Assembly: GCA_964414835.1 (NCBI GenBank) | Contig: CAYPWY010000003.1 | Location: forward strand, 1 to 64,000 | DNA: 64,000 bases | From: Eshraghiella sp964414835 | Lineage (GTDB): Bacteria; Bacillota; Clostridia; Lachnospirales; Lachnospiraceae | Reading direction: 5' to 3' | Shown: positions 17,662 to 26,725 of the stretch, piece after piece | Numbering within the stretch: position 1 is the stretch's first letter | How the letters are laid out: each line of letters begins with the position of its first letter | Made by a program: the position numbers and the translations under genes | The notes under the pieces: model-generated | What the model was told of the DNA's origin: nothing | The model's database searches: none | The model's input: the letters and a program-made list of their open reading frames with translations, nothing else

Positions 17662-18264
17662 ATGACAATTTTATATAAGGTTCACAATAATTTATACGTT
17701 AATCTTACCAACAAATGTCCTTGTGCCTGCACCTTCTGCGTGCGCCAGTTAAAAGACCATATGGAGGATTCCGGCACTCTGTGGCTTGAGAGAGAACCCA
17801 CAGTTGAAGAGGTCATTGACGATTTTCAAAATTTTAATATGGACGACTATGAAGAAGTTGTATTCTGCGGCTTCGGAGAACCTACCGAGCGCATAGATGC
17901 TCTTTTGGAGGTTGCTGCCTATATCAAGAAAACCTATAACAAAAAAATACGAATCAACACAAACGGTCTTGGCAATCTTGTCAACAACCGTGACATTACA
18001 CCGGGATTTGAGGGTCTTATAGATACGGTGTCCATAAGCCTTAACACGCCTAACAGAGAACGGTTCTATGAAATTACCAGAAGCAGCTTCGGCATAGAAT
18101 CCTTTGACGCAATGCTTGAATTTGCACGCAATGCTGCCAAGTATGTTCCTAATGTGGTTATGTCAACGGTTTCCACTACTATCACTGAGGCCGAAGAAAA
18201 AGAATGCCAGAGGATATGTGACAGTCTGGGAGTCACATACCGAATCCGTCCATTTGAAAGCTGA
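17662..18264 (+). CDS. TatD-associated type radical SAM protein
   Basis: A short (200-residue) radical SAM enzyme. The cluster-binding cysteines are Cys19, Cys23 and Cys26 in KCPCACTFC, with an extra Cys21. FCGFGEPTER near 73-82 is the SAM-binding GGE-like region. Length and sequence match the family often found beside or fused to TatD nuclease in Clostridia (TIGR04038 as I recall it). Here no tatD gene is near. It follows the B6 kinase gene by 60 bp with its own AGAGGA site and ends at a shared terminator. Substrate unknown. Confidence 0.85.
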   Translation: MTILYKVHNNLYVNLTNKCPCACTFCVRQLKDHMEDSGTLWLEREPTVEEVIDDFQNFNMDDYEEVVFCGFGEPTERIDALLEVAAYIKKTYNKKIRINTNGLGNLVNNRDITPGFEGLIDTVSISLNTPNRERFYEITRSSFGIESFDAMLEFARNAAKYVPNVVMSTVSTTITEAEEKECQRICDSLGVTYRIRPFES

Positions 18265-18266
18265 AA

Positions 18267-18294
18267 ACAGCGCCATTGTTTACAATGGCGCTGT
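18267..18294. terminator. Shared convergent terminator containing the pepP stop codon
   Basis: A 13-bp perfect stem (18267-18279 with 18282-18294). The TAA of the minus-strand aminopeptidase gene (18280-18282) is in the loop, so its last codons form one arm. Confidence 0.75.
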
Positions 18295-20061
18295 ATATTC
18301 CTTGAGCCATTGAAGCTCCTCACCCTCAAACCATGGTGAGACTGCTTCAAATACTTTTCGGTGGTATGCATTAAGTCCGGCTAATTCTCTGTCTGACATC
18401 AGTGAAACATCTATGGCATCCTTGTCAAAAGGCACCATGGTCAACGAATCAAAATACATAAACTGACCGTACTCATTTTTATTTCCGTTACACACAAGAA
18501 CAAGATTTTCATGACGGATTCCGAATTTTCCCTCAATATAAAGCCCCGGTTCGTTGGAAATTACCATTCCCGCCTTAAATGCCACCGGATTCTTTATTTT
18601 CCAATGTATTCTCTGCGGCCCTTCATGTACATTCAGTATATATCCCACACCATGACCTGTGCCATGATTAAAATCCATACCATTCTCCCACAACGGACCT
18701 CTGGCAAGATAATCAAGATTAGGACCTGAAATGCCTTCTATAAATTGGGCTGCACCAAGATTGAGATGGCCTCTCAGAACAATGGTATAAGCTCTTTTTT
18801 CTTCATCGGTCAATCTTCCAAGCGGTATTGTTCTTGTTACATCAGTAGTCCCGTCAATATAATGTCCGCCTGTATCCGCAAGGCATAAGCCTTCCGGCTT
18901 CATCTCAACATCCGTCTCTGCCGTAGGTTCATAATGCACTATAGCACCATGCCTGCCATATGCAATAATTGAGTCAAAGCTTGGTTCTATAAAACCATCC
19001 ATATCTCTTCTCAATTCTTCAAGCTTTGCCGCCGCACCAAGCTCTGTAATTCGCTCTTTTCCTATGTTAGTCTTCAGCCAGTGGATAAAACGCGTAACCG
19101 CCACACCGTCCTTAATATGAGCCTGCTTTATATGCTGCTGTTCAACAGGCGTTTTGACTGCTTTCATGAGAGTTACGGGACTAGGCTGCCATATAATACG
19201 TGCTGTTGATGGAATGCTTTGTATGATACTGTAATTAACGGATTTATCATCAGCCATAATCGTATTATTATTACAAAGCTGTCTCAAATCATTGTAAATA
19301 TCATCATAATCCTTCAGAATTATGTTCAGATTATTAAGCTTGGATTTAATTTCCCGGCTTATAATTTCCTGATTTATATACAGAAATACATTTTCCTCCT
19401 GTATAAGCATATATGATAAAAATACAGGCGTGCATCTGACATCATTACCCCGGAGATTTAAAATCCATGCAATCTCATCCAGAGCCGTAATCACAAGCAT
19501 ATCCCCACCTGCTTCACGCATTTTTCCGCGAATCATGGACAGCTTTTCGGCTCTTGTCAGTCCTGCATATTCAACATCAAGCTCCCAGACCGGTTCTGCG
19601 GAAAGCGCAGGTCTGTCAATCCATATACCATCAACCAAATCCTTATCCCACACAAAGGAAATGCCCTTGTTGGATATTTTTTCCTGTATTTCCTTTACAA
19701 AGGCTTGGCTTATAGTACGCCCGTCAAATCCAATCCTTCCTCCGTCAGCAATCTTATCTGCTAAAAATTCAGGTATTGCAGGAACGTCAGGGTGCGCAAT
19801 ACGCATAAGCTCTATGGTGCTGCCCTCAAGCTGTTCTGCCGCCTGCAAAAAATATCTGCCGTCAGTCCAAAGTCCTGCCCAGTCCTTCAACACAACAAGA
19901 GTTCCTGCGGAACCTGTAAATCCCGACATAAACTCTCTTTCTTTGAAGTAATCACCTACATACTCTGAACCATGAAAATCATCTGTCGCAATAACATAAG
20001 CGTCTATATCATTATGTGCCATAAGTTGTCTAAGCTCTGCTAAGCGTTCAGTAATTTTCAT
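18280..20061 (-). CDS. pepP: Aminopeptidase P family (Xaa-Pro aminopeptidase), M24B
   Basis: Removes an N-terminal residue preceding proline, in the cytoplasm. The 593-residue protein is the long three-domain form: two creatinase-like N-terminal domains (about 1-300) and the pita-bread metallopeptidase domain (about 310-540) with metal ligands in LADTGGHYIDGTTDVTRT, the HGTGHGVG histidine and the late ISNEPGLY and RHENL glutamates. A short C-terminal domain follows. It is transcribed alone or with the ilv/leu genes upstream, 35 bp away. Its end overlaps the terminator hairpin. Confidence 0.93.
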   Translation of the reverse strand: MKITERLAELRQLMAHNDIDAYVIATDDFHGSEYVGDYFKEREFMSGFTGSAGTLVVLKDWAGLWTDGRYFLQAAEQLEGSTIELMRIAHPDVPAIPEFLADKIADGGRIGFDGRTISQAFVKEIQEKISNKGISFVWDKDLVDGIWIDRPALSAEPVWELDVEYAGLTRAEKLSMIRGKMREAGGDMLVITALDEIAWILNLRGNDVRCTPVFLSYMLIQEENVFLYINQEIISREIKSKLNNLNIILKDYDDIYNDLRQLCNNNTIMADDKSVNYSIIQSIPSTARIIWQPSPVTLMKAVKTPVEQQHIKQAHIKDGVAVTRFIHWLKTNIGKERITELGAAAKLEELRRDMDGFIEPSFDSIIAYGRHGAIVHYEPTAETDVEMKPEGLCLADTGGHYIDGTTDVTRTIPLGRLTDEEKRAYTIVLRGHLNLGAAQFIEGISGPNLDYLARGPLWENGMDFNHGTGHGVGYILNVHEGPQRIHWKIKNPVAFKAGMVISNEPGLYIEGKFGIRHENLVLVCNGNKNEYGQFMYFDSLTMVPFDKDAIDVSLMSDRELAGLNAYHRKVFEAVSPWFEGEELQWLKEYTAPL

Positions 20062-20096
20062 ATATCACACTTCTTTTCTATAATTTGGGTTATAAG

Positions 20097-21761
20097 TTAA
20101 ATCTCATCAAAAGTATCTGAAAGGGATGCTCCCGGTGACACCATTGGGAATACTTTATCGTCTTTCTCAATCTGACAGTCAATAAGACATGGTATATTAA
20201 GCTGGATTGCCTGACGCAGTGCCGGCTCAAATTCCTCCCTTGAGGTTACTCTGAATGCCTTTGCGCCCATAGCCTCTGCCACTTTAACATAATCAACGCT
20301 GTCATTGAGCACTGTATATGAGTATCTCTCACCATAGTAAAGTGTCTGCCATTGTCTTACCATTCCAAGGACGTGATTATTGATGATAACTTCAATAATC
20401 GGTATGTTATATCTTGTAGCTGTGGCAATTTCATTCATATTCATACGGAAACAGCCGTCACCTGCCACATTGATTACAATTTTATCCTTACATCCCATCT
20501 TGGCACCTATTGACGCTCCGAGACCGTAACCCATTGTTCCAAGTCCGCCAGACGTAAGAAATGTTCTTGGCTCACTGTACTTAAAGTACTGTGCCGCCCA
20601 CATCTGATGCTGTCCTACCTCTGTTGTTATGAGCGCCTTTCCCTCTGTAACCTGATATATTTTTTCTATTACATATGGACCTGTAAGAATGTCCTTATTA
20701 TATTTTAACGGATACTCAGCCTTCATATCCCTAATATGTTCCATCCATTCCCCGTGGCTCTTTTTCTCAAGCTTTGCATTGACAGCCTTTAGTATCTCCC
20801 TTACATCTCCGATTATGCAGGCATCCACACGGATGTTTTTGTTGATTTCCGCAGGGTCTATATCAAACTGCAGAATCTTTGCGTTAGGCGCAAAACGTTT
20901 TGTGTCTCCTGTTACACGGTCTGAGAATCTTGCTCCCACAACAACCAGAAGGTCACATTCCATAACACCGAAATTAGATGTTTTGGTTCCATGCATACCT
21001 AACATTCCTGTATACCTGTCGTCACGACCGTCAAAAGCGCCCTTACCCATTAATGAGTCTGCTACGGGAGCGTCTATTTTATCAATAAAATCCCTTAACT
21101 CAGCGCTTGCTTCTGATATTACAGTGCCGCCGCCCACAAATACAAAGGGCTTTGAAGCACCGTTAATCATATCAACTGCAGTCTCTACGGCTTCTGCAGT
21201 TATCCCTGATTTCTCACGACTGATATTTTTCGGTGCCTTATAATTATATTCCGTCTTCTGGGCTGTTACATCCTTTGGAATGTCCACAAGTACAGGTCCC
21301 GGTCTGCCCGTCTTTGCGATTCTGAACGCATCTCTTATCGTATCAGCAAGCTTTGTTATATCTTTTACAATATAATTATACTTGGTAATAGGCATTGTAA
21401 CTCCTGCAATGTCTATCTCCTGAAAGCTGTCCTTGCCTAAAAGCGGTACTCCAACATTGCATGTTATGGCAACAATAGGCACTGAATCCATATAAGCGGT
21501 GGCAATTCCCGTCACAAGGTTAGTTGCTCCCGGTCCTGAAGTGGCAAAGCACACTCCTACCTTACCGGTAGCTCTTGCATATCCGTCAGCCGCATGTGAC
21601 GCTCCCTGCTCATGTGATGTTAAAATATGTGTTATTTCGTCAGAATGTTTGTAGAGTTCATCGTAGACATTGAGTATAGCGCCTCCCGGATAACCGAAAA
21701 CGGTATCTACGCCCTGCTCTTTCAGACATTCAATTATTATCTGTGAACCTGTAAGCTGCAT
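20097..21761 (-). CDS. ilvB: Acetolactate synthase, large (catalytic) subunit
   Basis: ThDP- and FAD-dependent enzyme making acetolactate or acetohydroxybutyrate for valine, leucine and isoleucine. Starting at ATG 21761 (GGAG upstream; the TTG five codons earlier is not needed) it has 554 residues, the usual length. The catalytic Glu is in SHEQGASHAADGYAR, and the ThDP-Mg motif is GDGCFRMNMNEIATATRYNIPI with the NN end. No regulatory small subunit (ilvN/ilvH) is encoded next to it. It is third in leuB-ilvD-ilvB. Confidence 0.95.
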   Translation of the reverse strand: MQLTGSQIIIECLKEQGVDTVFGYPGGAILNVYDELYKHSDEITHILTSHEQGASHAADGYARATGKVGVCFATSGPGATNLVTGIATAYMDSVPIVAITCNVGVPLLGKDSFQEIDIAGVTMPITKYNYIVKDITKLADTIRDAFRIAKTGRPGPVLVDIPKDVTAQKTEYNYKAPKNISREKSGITAEAVETAVDMINGASKPFVFVGGGTVISEASAELRDFIDKIDAPVADSLMGKGAFDGRDDRYTGMLGMHGTKTSNFGVMECDLLVVVGARFSDRVTGDTKRFAPNAKILQFDIDPAEINKNIRVDACIIGDVREILKAVNAKLEKKSHGEWMEHIRDMKAEYPLKYNKDILTGPYVIEKIYQVTEGKALITTEVGQHQMWAAQYFKYSEPRTFLTSGGLGTMGYGLGASIGAKMGCKDKIVINVAGDGCFRMNMNEIATATRYNIPIIEVIINNHVLGMVRQWQTLYYGERYSYTVLNDSVDYVKVAEAMGAKAFRVTSREEFEPALRQAIQLNIPCLIDCQIEKDDKVFPMVSPGASLSDTFDEI

Positions 21762-21817
21762 GATTTTTTTCTCCAAATATCCTAAATAATTATTTTATAA
21801 TTAGCTTATAATTAATG

Positions 21818-23482
21818 TTATTTTACTTCCAATACGGCTCCCTTATCTGCTGAGGTTACCATTTTGGCGTAGCGCGCCAGATAGCCCTTTGTGACCTTCG
21901 GTTCTCTCGGCTGCCATTTTGCTTTTCTTGAGGCAAGCTCCTCATCACTTACCTTAACGTTGATTGTGTTGGCAGGAATATCAATGCTTATGATGTCTCC
22001 CTCTTCTATAAGCGCAATAGGTCCGCCGACTGCCGCCTCAGGAGATACATGTCCGATTGATGCTCCTCTTGACGCTCCGGAAAACCGTCCGTCAGTGATA
22101 AGCGCAACACTTGAGCCAAGTCCCATTCCTGCTATTGCCGATGTTGGGTTGAGCATCTCTCTCATTCCCGGACCGCCCTTAGGACCCTCATATCTGATTA
22201 CAACAACATCTCCCGATACAATTTTACCGCCCTTTATTGCTGCTATTGCATCCTCTTCACAATCAAACACTCTTGCCGGACCTTCATGAACAAGCATTTC
22301 CTCAACAACCGCTGAACGCTTAACCACACATGAATCAGGTGCTATATTTCCTCTGAGTACGGCAATACCGCCTGTAACGCTGTACGGGTTCTCAATAGGT
22401 CTTATAACCTGATGATTCTTATTGACACAATTTTTGATGTTTTCACCTACGGTTTTGCCTGTGGCAGTTATTAAATCAAGATTTAACAAATCTTTCTTGG
22501 ACAGCTCATTCATCACTGCATATACACCGCCTGCTTCATTAAGCTCTTCCATATATGTATGTCCGGCAGGTGCAAGATGACAAAGATTAGGTGTCCTTGC
22601 ACTTATCTCATTGGCTATGTCAAGATTAAGGTTTACTCCTGCTTCCTTTGCTATTGCAGGAAGGTGAAGCATGGTGTTGGTGGAGCATCCAAGAGCCATA
22701 TCGACAGTCAGGGCGTTCATGAATGCCTGTTCCGTCATAATGTCAAGAGGTCTTATGTCTTTCTCAAGAAGCTCCATTACCTTCATTCCGGCATGCTTTG
22801 CCAGCTTGATTCTGTCAGAATATACGGCAGGAATTGTTCCGTTGCCCTGTAATCCCATTCCGATGACTTCCGTAAGGCAGTTCATACTATTGGCTGTATA
22901 CATACCTGAACATGAACCGCATGTAGGACACGCATTGTTTTCATACTCATCAAGCTCTTCTGCTGTTATCTTGCCTGCAGTGTAGGCGCCAACCGCCTCA
23001 AACATACTGGAAAGGCTTGTCTTACAGCCCTTGACATGTCCTGCAAGCATTGGACCTCCGCTGACAAATACAGTGGGAACATTGATTCTGGCTGCCGCCA
23101 TCAAAAGTCCCGGAACATTCTTATCACAGTTAGGCACCATGACAAGTGCGTCAAACTGATGTGCCGTTGCAAGACATTCTGTTGAATCCGCAATCAAATC
23201 CCTTGTAACAAGTGAGTATTTCATTCCCACATGTCCCATAGCAATACCATCACACACTGCTATCGCCGGAACGACAACAGGTGTTCCGCCTGCCATGGCA
23301 ACTCCCAGCTTAACTGCTTCAACTATTTTATCAAGGTTCATATGACCCGGAATAATCTCGTTCTGTGAACTTACAATACCTACAAGGGGCTTTTCCATCT
23401 CCTCTTTGGTAAAACCTAATGCATTAAATAATGACCTGTGCGGAGCCTGCTGTACTCCTGATTTAACTGAATCGCTTTTCAT
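21818..23482 (-). CDS. ilvD: Dihydroxy-acid dehydratase
   Basis: Fe-S dehydratase forming the 2-keto acids of the branched-chain pathway. The protein has 554 residues, with cluster-ligand regions NCDKNVPG and CPTCGSCSGMYTANSMNC, and a late GPKGGPGMREML segment. It is located between leuB and ilvB, with gaps of 36 and 56 bp, so the three form one operon. Confidence 0.97.
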   Translation of the reverse strand: MKSDSVKSGVQQAPHRSLFNALGFTKEEMEKPLVGIVSSQNEIIPGHMNLDKIVEAVKLGVAMAGGTPVVVPAIAVCDGIAMGHVGMKYSLVTRDLIADSTECLATAHQFDALVMVPNCDKNVPGLLMAAARINVPTVFVSGGPMLAGHVKGCKTSLSSMFEAVGAYTAGKITAEELDEYENNACPTCGSCSGMYTANSMNCLTEVIGMGLQGNGTIPAVYSDRIKLAKHAGMKVMELLEKDIRPLDIMTEQAFMNALTVDMALGCSTNTMLHLPAIAKEAGVNLNLDIANEISARTPNLCHLAPAGHTYMEELNEAGGVYAVMNELSKKDLLNLDLITATGKTVGENIKNCVNKNHQVIRPIENPYSVTGGIAVLRGNIAPDSCVVKRSAVVEEMLVHEGPARVFDCEEDAIAAIKGGKIVSGDVVVIRYEGPKGGPGMREMLNPTSAIAGMGLGSSVALITDGRFSGASRGASIGHVSPEAAVGGPIALIEEGDIISIDIPANTINVKVSDEELASRKAKWQPREPKVTKGYLARYAKMVTSADKGAVLEVK

Positions 23483-23518
23483 ATATCAAAATCCTTTCTA
23501 AATGAAACTTCTAAAATA

Positions 23519-24604
23519 TTATACTCTCTCGGCAATCAAGTCGCCCATCTGGTTAGTTCCGACTAACGTCATTCCATCCGACATAATATCTGTGGTTCTG
23601 TAGCCTTCCTTAAGCACCTTGGCAACCGCTGCTTCTATTGCATCTGCTGCCTCATCCATATCAAGTGAATAGCGAAGCATCATGGCTGCTGAAAGTATTG
23701 TAGCTATAGGGTTAGCTATGTTTTGACCTGCAATGTCAGGCGCCGAGCCATGTGAAGGCTCATAAAGCCCCAATTTGGTTCTGCCAAGGCTGGCACTTGA
23801 TAACATTCCGATTGAACCGGTAATCATACTTGCCTCATCTGACAAAATATCTCCAAACATATTCTCTGTAAGAATAACATCGAACTGTCCCGGATTCATA
23901 ACCAGCTGCATTGCACAGTTGTCAACCAGCATATCCGTATATGTAACCTCAGGATAATCCGCAGCCACCTCCTTGACAATCTTGCGCCATAATCTTGATG
24001 AATCAAGCACATTGGCCTTGTCAACGCTTGTGACGACCTTACGTCTCTTCATTGCAATCTCAAATGCCTTAATTGCAATCCTTCTAATCTCATTCTCATT
24101 ATATGTTAACGTATCAACCGCTGTAAGTACACCGTTAATTTCTTCCGTATGTCTCTCTCCGAAATACAGACCTCCGGTAAGCTCTCTCATAATTACCATA
24201 TCAAATCCGTCGCCGATAATCTCTGATTTAAGAGGACATGCGTCTTTCAGCTCATCATAAAGGTAAGCAGGTCTCATATTGACGAAAAGCTCAAGGTCCT
24301 TTCTAATCTTGAGAAGTCCGGCTTCAGGTCTAAGATTAGGTGCCACATCATACCACTTTGAATTACCCACATTGCCGCCTACTGCACCTAAAAGCACCGC
24401 ATCGCTGCTTTGGGCTATGGCAACCGCCTCGTCCGTAAGGGGAACACCATATTCGTCTATGGAGCATCCTCCCATAAGAATTTTAGTATAATCAAGCTTA
24501 TATCCGTATTTTTCTCCTGCCGCATCAAGAACCTTAACCGCCTCTGCGACAATTTCCGGTCCGATTCCATCCCCCGGAATCAATGTGATTTTGTAATTGT
24601 TCAT
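23519..24604 (-). CDS. leuB: 3-isopropylmalate dehydrogenase
   Basis: NAD-dependent oxidative decarboxylase of leucine synthesis, 361 residues. Visible family marks are LIPGDGIGPEIV at the start, RELTGGLYFGE, DKANVLDSSRLWR and the NAD/substrate segment GLYEPSHGSAPDIAGQNIANP. It is the first gene of leuB-ilvD-ilvB; leuC and leuD are not in the window. Confidence 0.97.
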   Translation of the reverse strand: MNNYKITLIPGDGIGPEIVAEAVKVLDAAGEKYGYKLDYTKILMGGCSIDEYGVPLTDEAVAIAQSSDAVLLGAVGGNVGNSKWYDVAPNLRPEAGLLKIRKDLELFVNMRPAYLYDELKDACPLKSEIIGDGFDMVIMRELTGGLYFGERHTEEINGVLTAVDTLTYNENEIRRIAIKAFEIAMKRRKVVTSVDKANVLDSSRLWRKIVKEVAADYPEVTYTDMLVDNCAMQLVMNPGQFDVILTENMFGDILSDEASMITGSIGMLSSASLGRTKLGLYEPSHGSAPDIAGQNIANPIATILSAAMMLRYSLDMDEAADAIEAAVAKVLKEGYRTTDIMSDGMTLVGTNQMGDLIAERV

Positions 24605-24634
24605 AATATGTACCTCGTCTGATTCCTTATAAAA

Positions 24635-24654
24635 TATGGTGACAAAACACCATA
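24635..24654 (-). promoter_or_regulatory. Hairpin at the 5' end of the leuB-ilvD-ilvB transcript
   Basis: TATGGTG and CACCATA arms (7 bp) around six bases, just after the predicted start of transcription. It could be an operator or a 5'-end stabiliser. No T-box sequence is present. Confidence 0.35.
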
Positions 24655-24663
24655 CTATTTTAT

Positions 24664-24692
24664 ATTTTATATCAAAAAAACTTAAAATACAA
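24664..24692 (-). promoter_or_regulatory. Probable promoter of leuB-ilvD-ilvB
   Basis: TTGTAT (24687-24692), 17-bp spacer, TAAAAT (24664-24669), read on the minus strand. Moderate consensus match. Confidence 0.45.
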
Positions 24693-24708
24693 GTCTTTAC
24701 AAACTAAA

Positions 24709-24785
24709 AAGACATCATTCCCGGTCTTTTGTAATTATTCCTGTAATTATACTTGATGATTACAAAATAGAGAATGATGTCTTTT
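24709..24785 (-). terminator. Long terminator after the GH5 gene
   Basis: AAAGACATCATTC and GAATGATGTCTTT form the outer stem and TTTTGTAAT/ATTACAAAA an inner one. A run of five T follows the outer stem on the minus strand, the direction of the GH5 gene that stops at 24807. Confidence 0.8.
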
Positions 24786-24806
24786 ATTGAATTTAATTGA
24801 TTTTAT

Positions 24807-26657
24807 TTATTCTGCAGGAGCAACATAATCAAATGTTATCTCAATCGTTTCAACCTGTGAAAAATCTGCTTTATTGATGATTACCCAACTGCAGTCATCA
24901 AGATTGCCATCTGATACACGGGCTTCATCAGGAAGTGAGCTTACCCACTCATTGATGATGTTGACACGTGTACACTTGCCGTCATCAGCAGTAGTGTACG
25001 GTTTTCCCGCAAGCTCTATAGCTTCTCCGTTAATAAGAATCTCCTTGATATCAATATAATAACCCGGATACAGATACTCTCCGTTTCTTATAGCTAATGC
25101 GGAGAATGTGATGCCATAGGACTTCTGTGCTTCCGTGCCTGTAAAATCAAGTGAAACAGTATATGTTCCCTCACCGTCAATATCGGCGTCTGTGGCAACC
25201 AGTCCCTCTGTGCAGTCACCCTCAGGATTGTAGGTATCACCTACGCTGTATGAAAGTCCGCCGCCATTCCACATAATCCATGCTTTAGCAGGTTCAAGAG
25301 TTGAAGGGTCAACAGGGTCTTCATTACTCTCAAATTTATCCGGAGCAGCCTCAATAGCAGCGTCTATGCTTGCCTGTGCAGCAGCTTTAATGTCATCTAC
25401 AGATTGCTCTGACTCTTTGGCATATGTACGTGACGCATACAGTGCCGCCATATCATCATCGGCAAGCTTGCAGTCTGTTTTGCTGTAGAAATCTCCGCGG
25501 TCCCAGAGAATCGGACAATAATCATACAAATCACAAAGGTCAAGAATATTCTGATGATATATATTCATATCATTCTTAAAGCTTCCGTCAGCAAGAGGCA
25601 TTGCACCGTACTCACCGATAACCACGCCTATACCTGCATCGGTAAACTTGGTCATTAACTGAAGCGATGCATTCATAGACTTAAATTCGCTTTTGGTTCC
25701 CCACTGCGGCTGCTCCTGCTGGTCTTCTGAGCAGAAGCTCCATGGGTCATAGAAGTGAACTGAAACAAGAAGCTTATCTGTAGCTGTATCATCAGGCATC
25801 TTGAATCTGTCATCACATGTCTTAATAATATTTGTATTATAACCTGCTATAAGAAGGAATCTGTTTTCATTATTTCCTCCTGATGCTCTTACCACATCAA
25901 CAAACTTCTGGTTTATCGCATTGGCAGTCTCAAAACATTCGTCCTCTGAAAGCGAGCCCGAATCCTTGCAGATATCTGTGTCATTAAGTCTGTCTCCGAT
26001 TTCCTCATTACCTGATTCAAAAATAACCTTGTTAGAATAATCTTTAAATCTTTCACATATCTGTGTCCACATTTCCGTATACATAGTCATGGCTTCTGTT
26101 CGGGTTTCCTCTGTACTGGAACCGAACATTCCCCACCAACCGCCATCCCAATGGTCGTTGATGATAACGTACATATCTGCATCTACTGCCCACTTGGCAA
26201 TTTCCTCAACTCTGTCAAGATATGCCGTTCCTATTGTATAGTTGCCTGATTCAAAGTCCATCATGTTAGTCCATGCCACAGGAATACGAATTGTATCAAA
26301 GCCGGCTTCTTTCATGCCCTTAATCATATCCTCTGTTGTAACAGGCTGACCCCATCCGGTTTCATAAATTGATGTTGCCATTGTAGTTCCCTTGGAATGT
26401 CCATACGCTTCCAGCGTGTTGCCAAGGTTAATACCATTACCCATCATTCTTACAAATTCAATAGATGATACATCCCCATCATCTACGGGAGCTGTTCCGC
26501 CTTCTTCTTCTGTTGCTTTGGTTGCATCTTCCTTGGTCGTATCTGCCGTGTCAGTTGTTGACTTCTTGCCGCAGGCCGAAGCTGCCATAACTGTAGCAAA
26601 TATGAGAACCATAGCTAAAAGAGCGGTCATAATCCTCTTCATTTTAAAAAGCTTCAT
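24807..26657 (-). CDS. GH5 family endoglycanase (cellulase-like) lipoprotein
   Basis: A 616-residue secreted enzyme, probably attached to the outer face of the membrane as a lipoprotein: basic start, hydrophobic core, and Cys in AASACGKKS near residue 29. A Thr/Glu/Asp-rich linker follows, then a GH5 barrel (about 55-400) with GINLGNTLEAYG, the acid/base Glu in ESGNEEIG and the nucleophile Glu in VVIGEYGAMP. The C-terminal about 170 residues form a separate beta-rich module that I cannot assign to a CBM family. The ATG at 26657 is chosen for its GGAGGT site. Substrate (cellulose, mannan, xyloglucan or mixed glucan) cannot be settled. No transporter gene is beside it. Confidence 0.88.
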   Translation of the reverse strand: MKLFKMKRIMTALLAMVLIFATVMAASACGKKSTTDTADTTKEDATKATEEEGGTAPVDDGDVSSIEFVRMMGNGINLGNTLEAYGHSKGTTMATSIYETGWGQPVTTEDMIKGMKEAGFDTIRIPVAWTNMMDFESGNYTIGTAYLDRVEEIAKWAVDADMYVIINDHWDGGWWGMFGSSTEETRTEAMTMYTEMWTQICERFKDYSNKVIFESGNEEIGDRLNDTDICKDSGSLSEDECFETANAINQKFVDVVRASGGNNENRFLLIAGYNTNIIKTCDDRFKMPDDTATDKLLVSVHFYDPWSFCSEDQQEQPQWGTKSEFKSMNASLQLMTKFTDAGIGVVIGEYGAMPLADGSFKNDMNIYHQNILDLCDLYDYCPILWDRGDFYSKTDCKLADDDMAALYASRTYAKESEQSVDDIKAAAQASIDAAIEAAPDKFESNEDPVDPSTLEPAKAWIMWNGGGLSYSVGDTYNPEGDCTEGLVATDADIDGEGTYTVSLDFTGTEAQKSYGITFSALAIRNGEYLYPGYYIDIKEILINGEAIELAGKPYTTADDGKCTRVNIINEWVSSLPDEARVSDGNLDDCSWVIINKADFSQVETIEITFDYVAPAE

Positions 26658-26688
26658 AAATACCTCCATAATATTTTATTTCCTATAC

Positions 26689-26717
26689 ATTTTATCACAA
26701 AATACAACAATATTCAA
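26689..26717 (-). promoter_or_regulatory. Probable promoter of the GH5 gene
   Basis: TTGAAT (26712-26717), 17-bp spacer and TAAAAT (26689-26694) lie in the 56 bp between sbcC and the GH5 start. Confidence 0.5.
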
Positions 26718-26725
26718 TGTATATT

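Noticed and set aside
21762..21776. TTG start for ilvB five codons upstream
   Set aside because: The GGAG ribosome site overlaps these codons and fits the ATG at 21761.
24605..24806. Looked for a leucine or isoleucine T-box before leuB
   Set aside because: No T-box core sequence is present and the predicted leader is only about 50 bases long.
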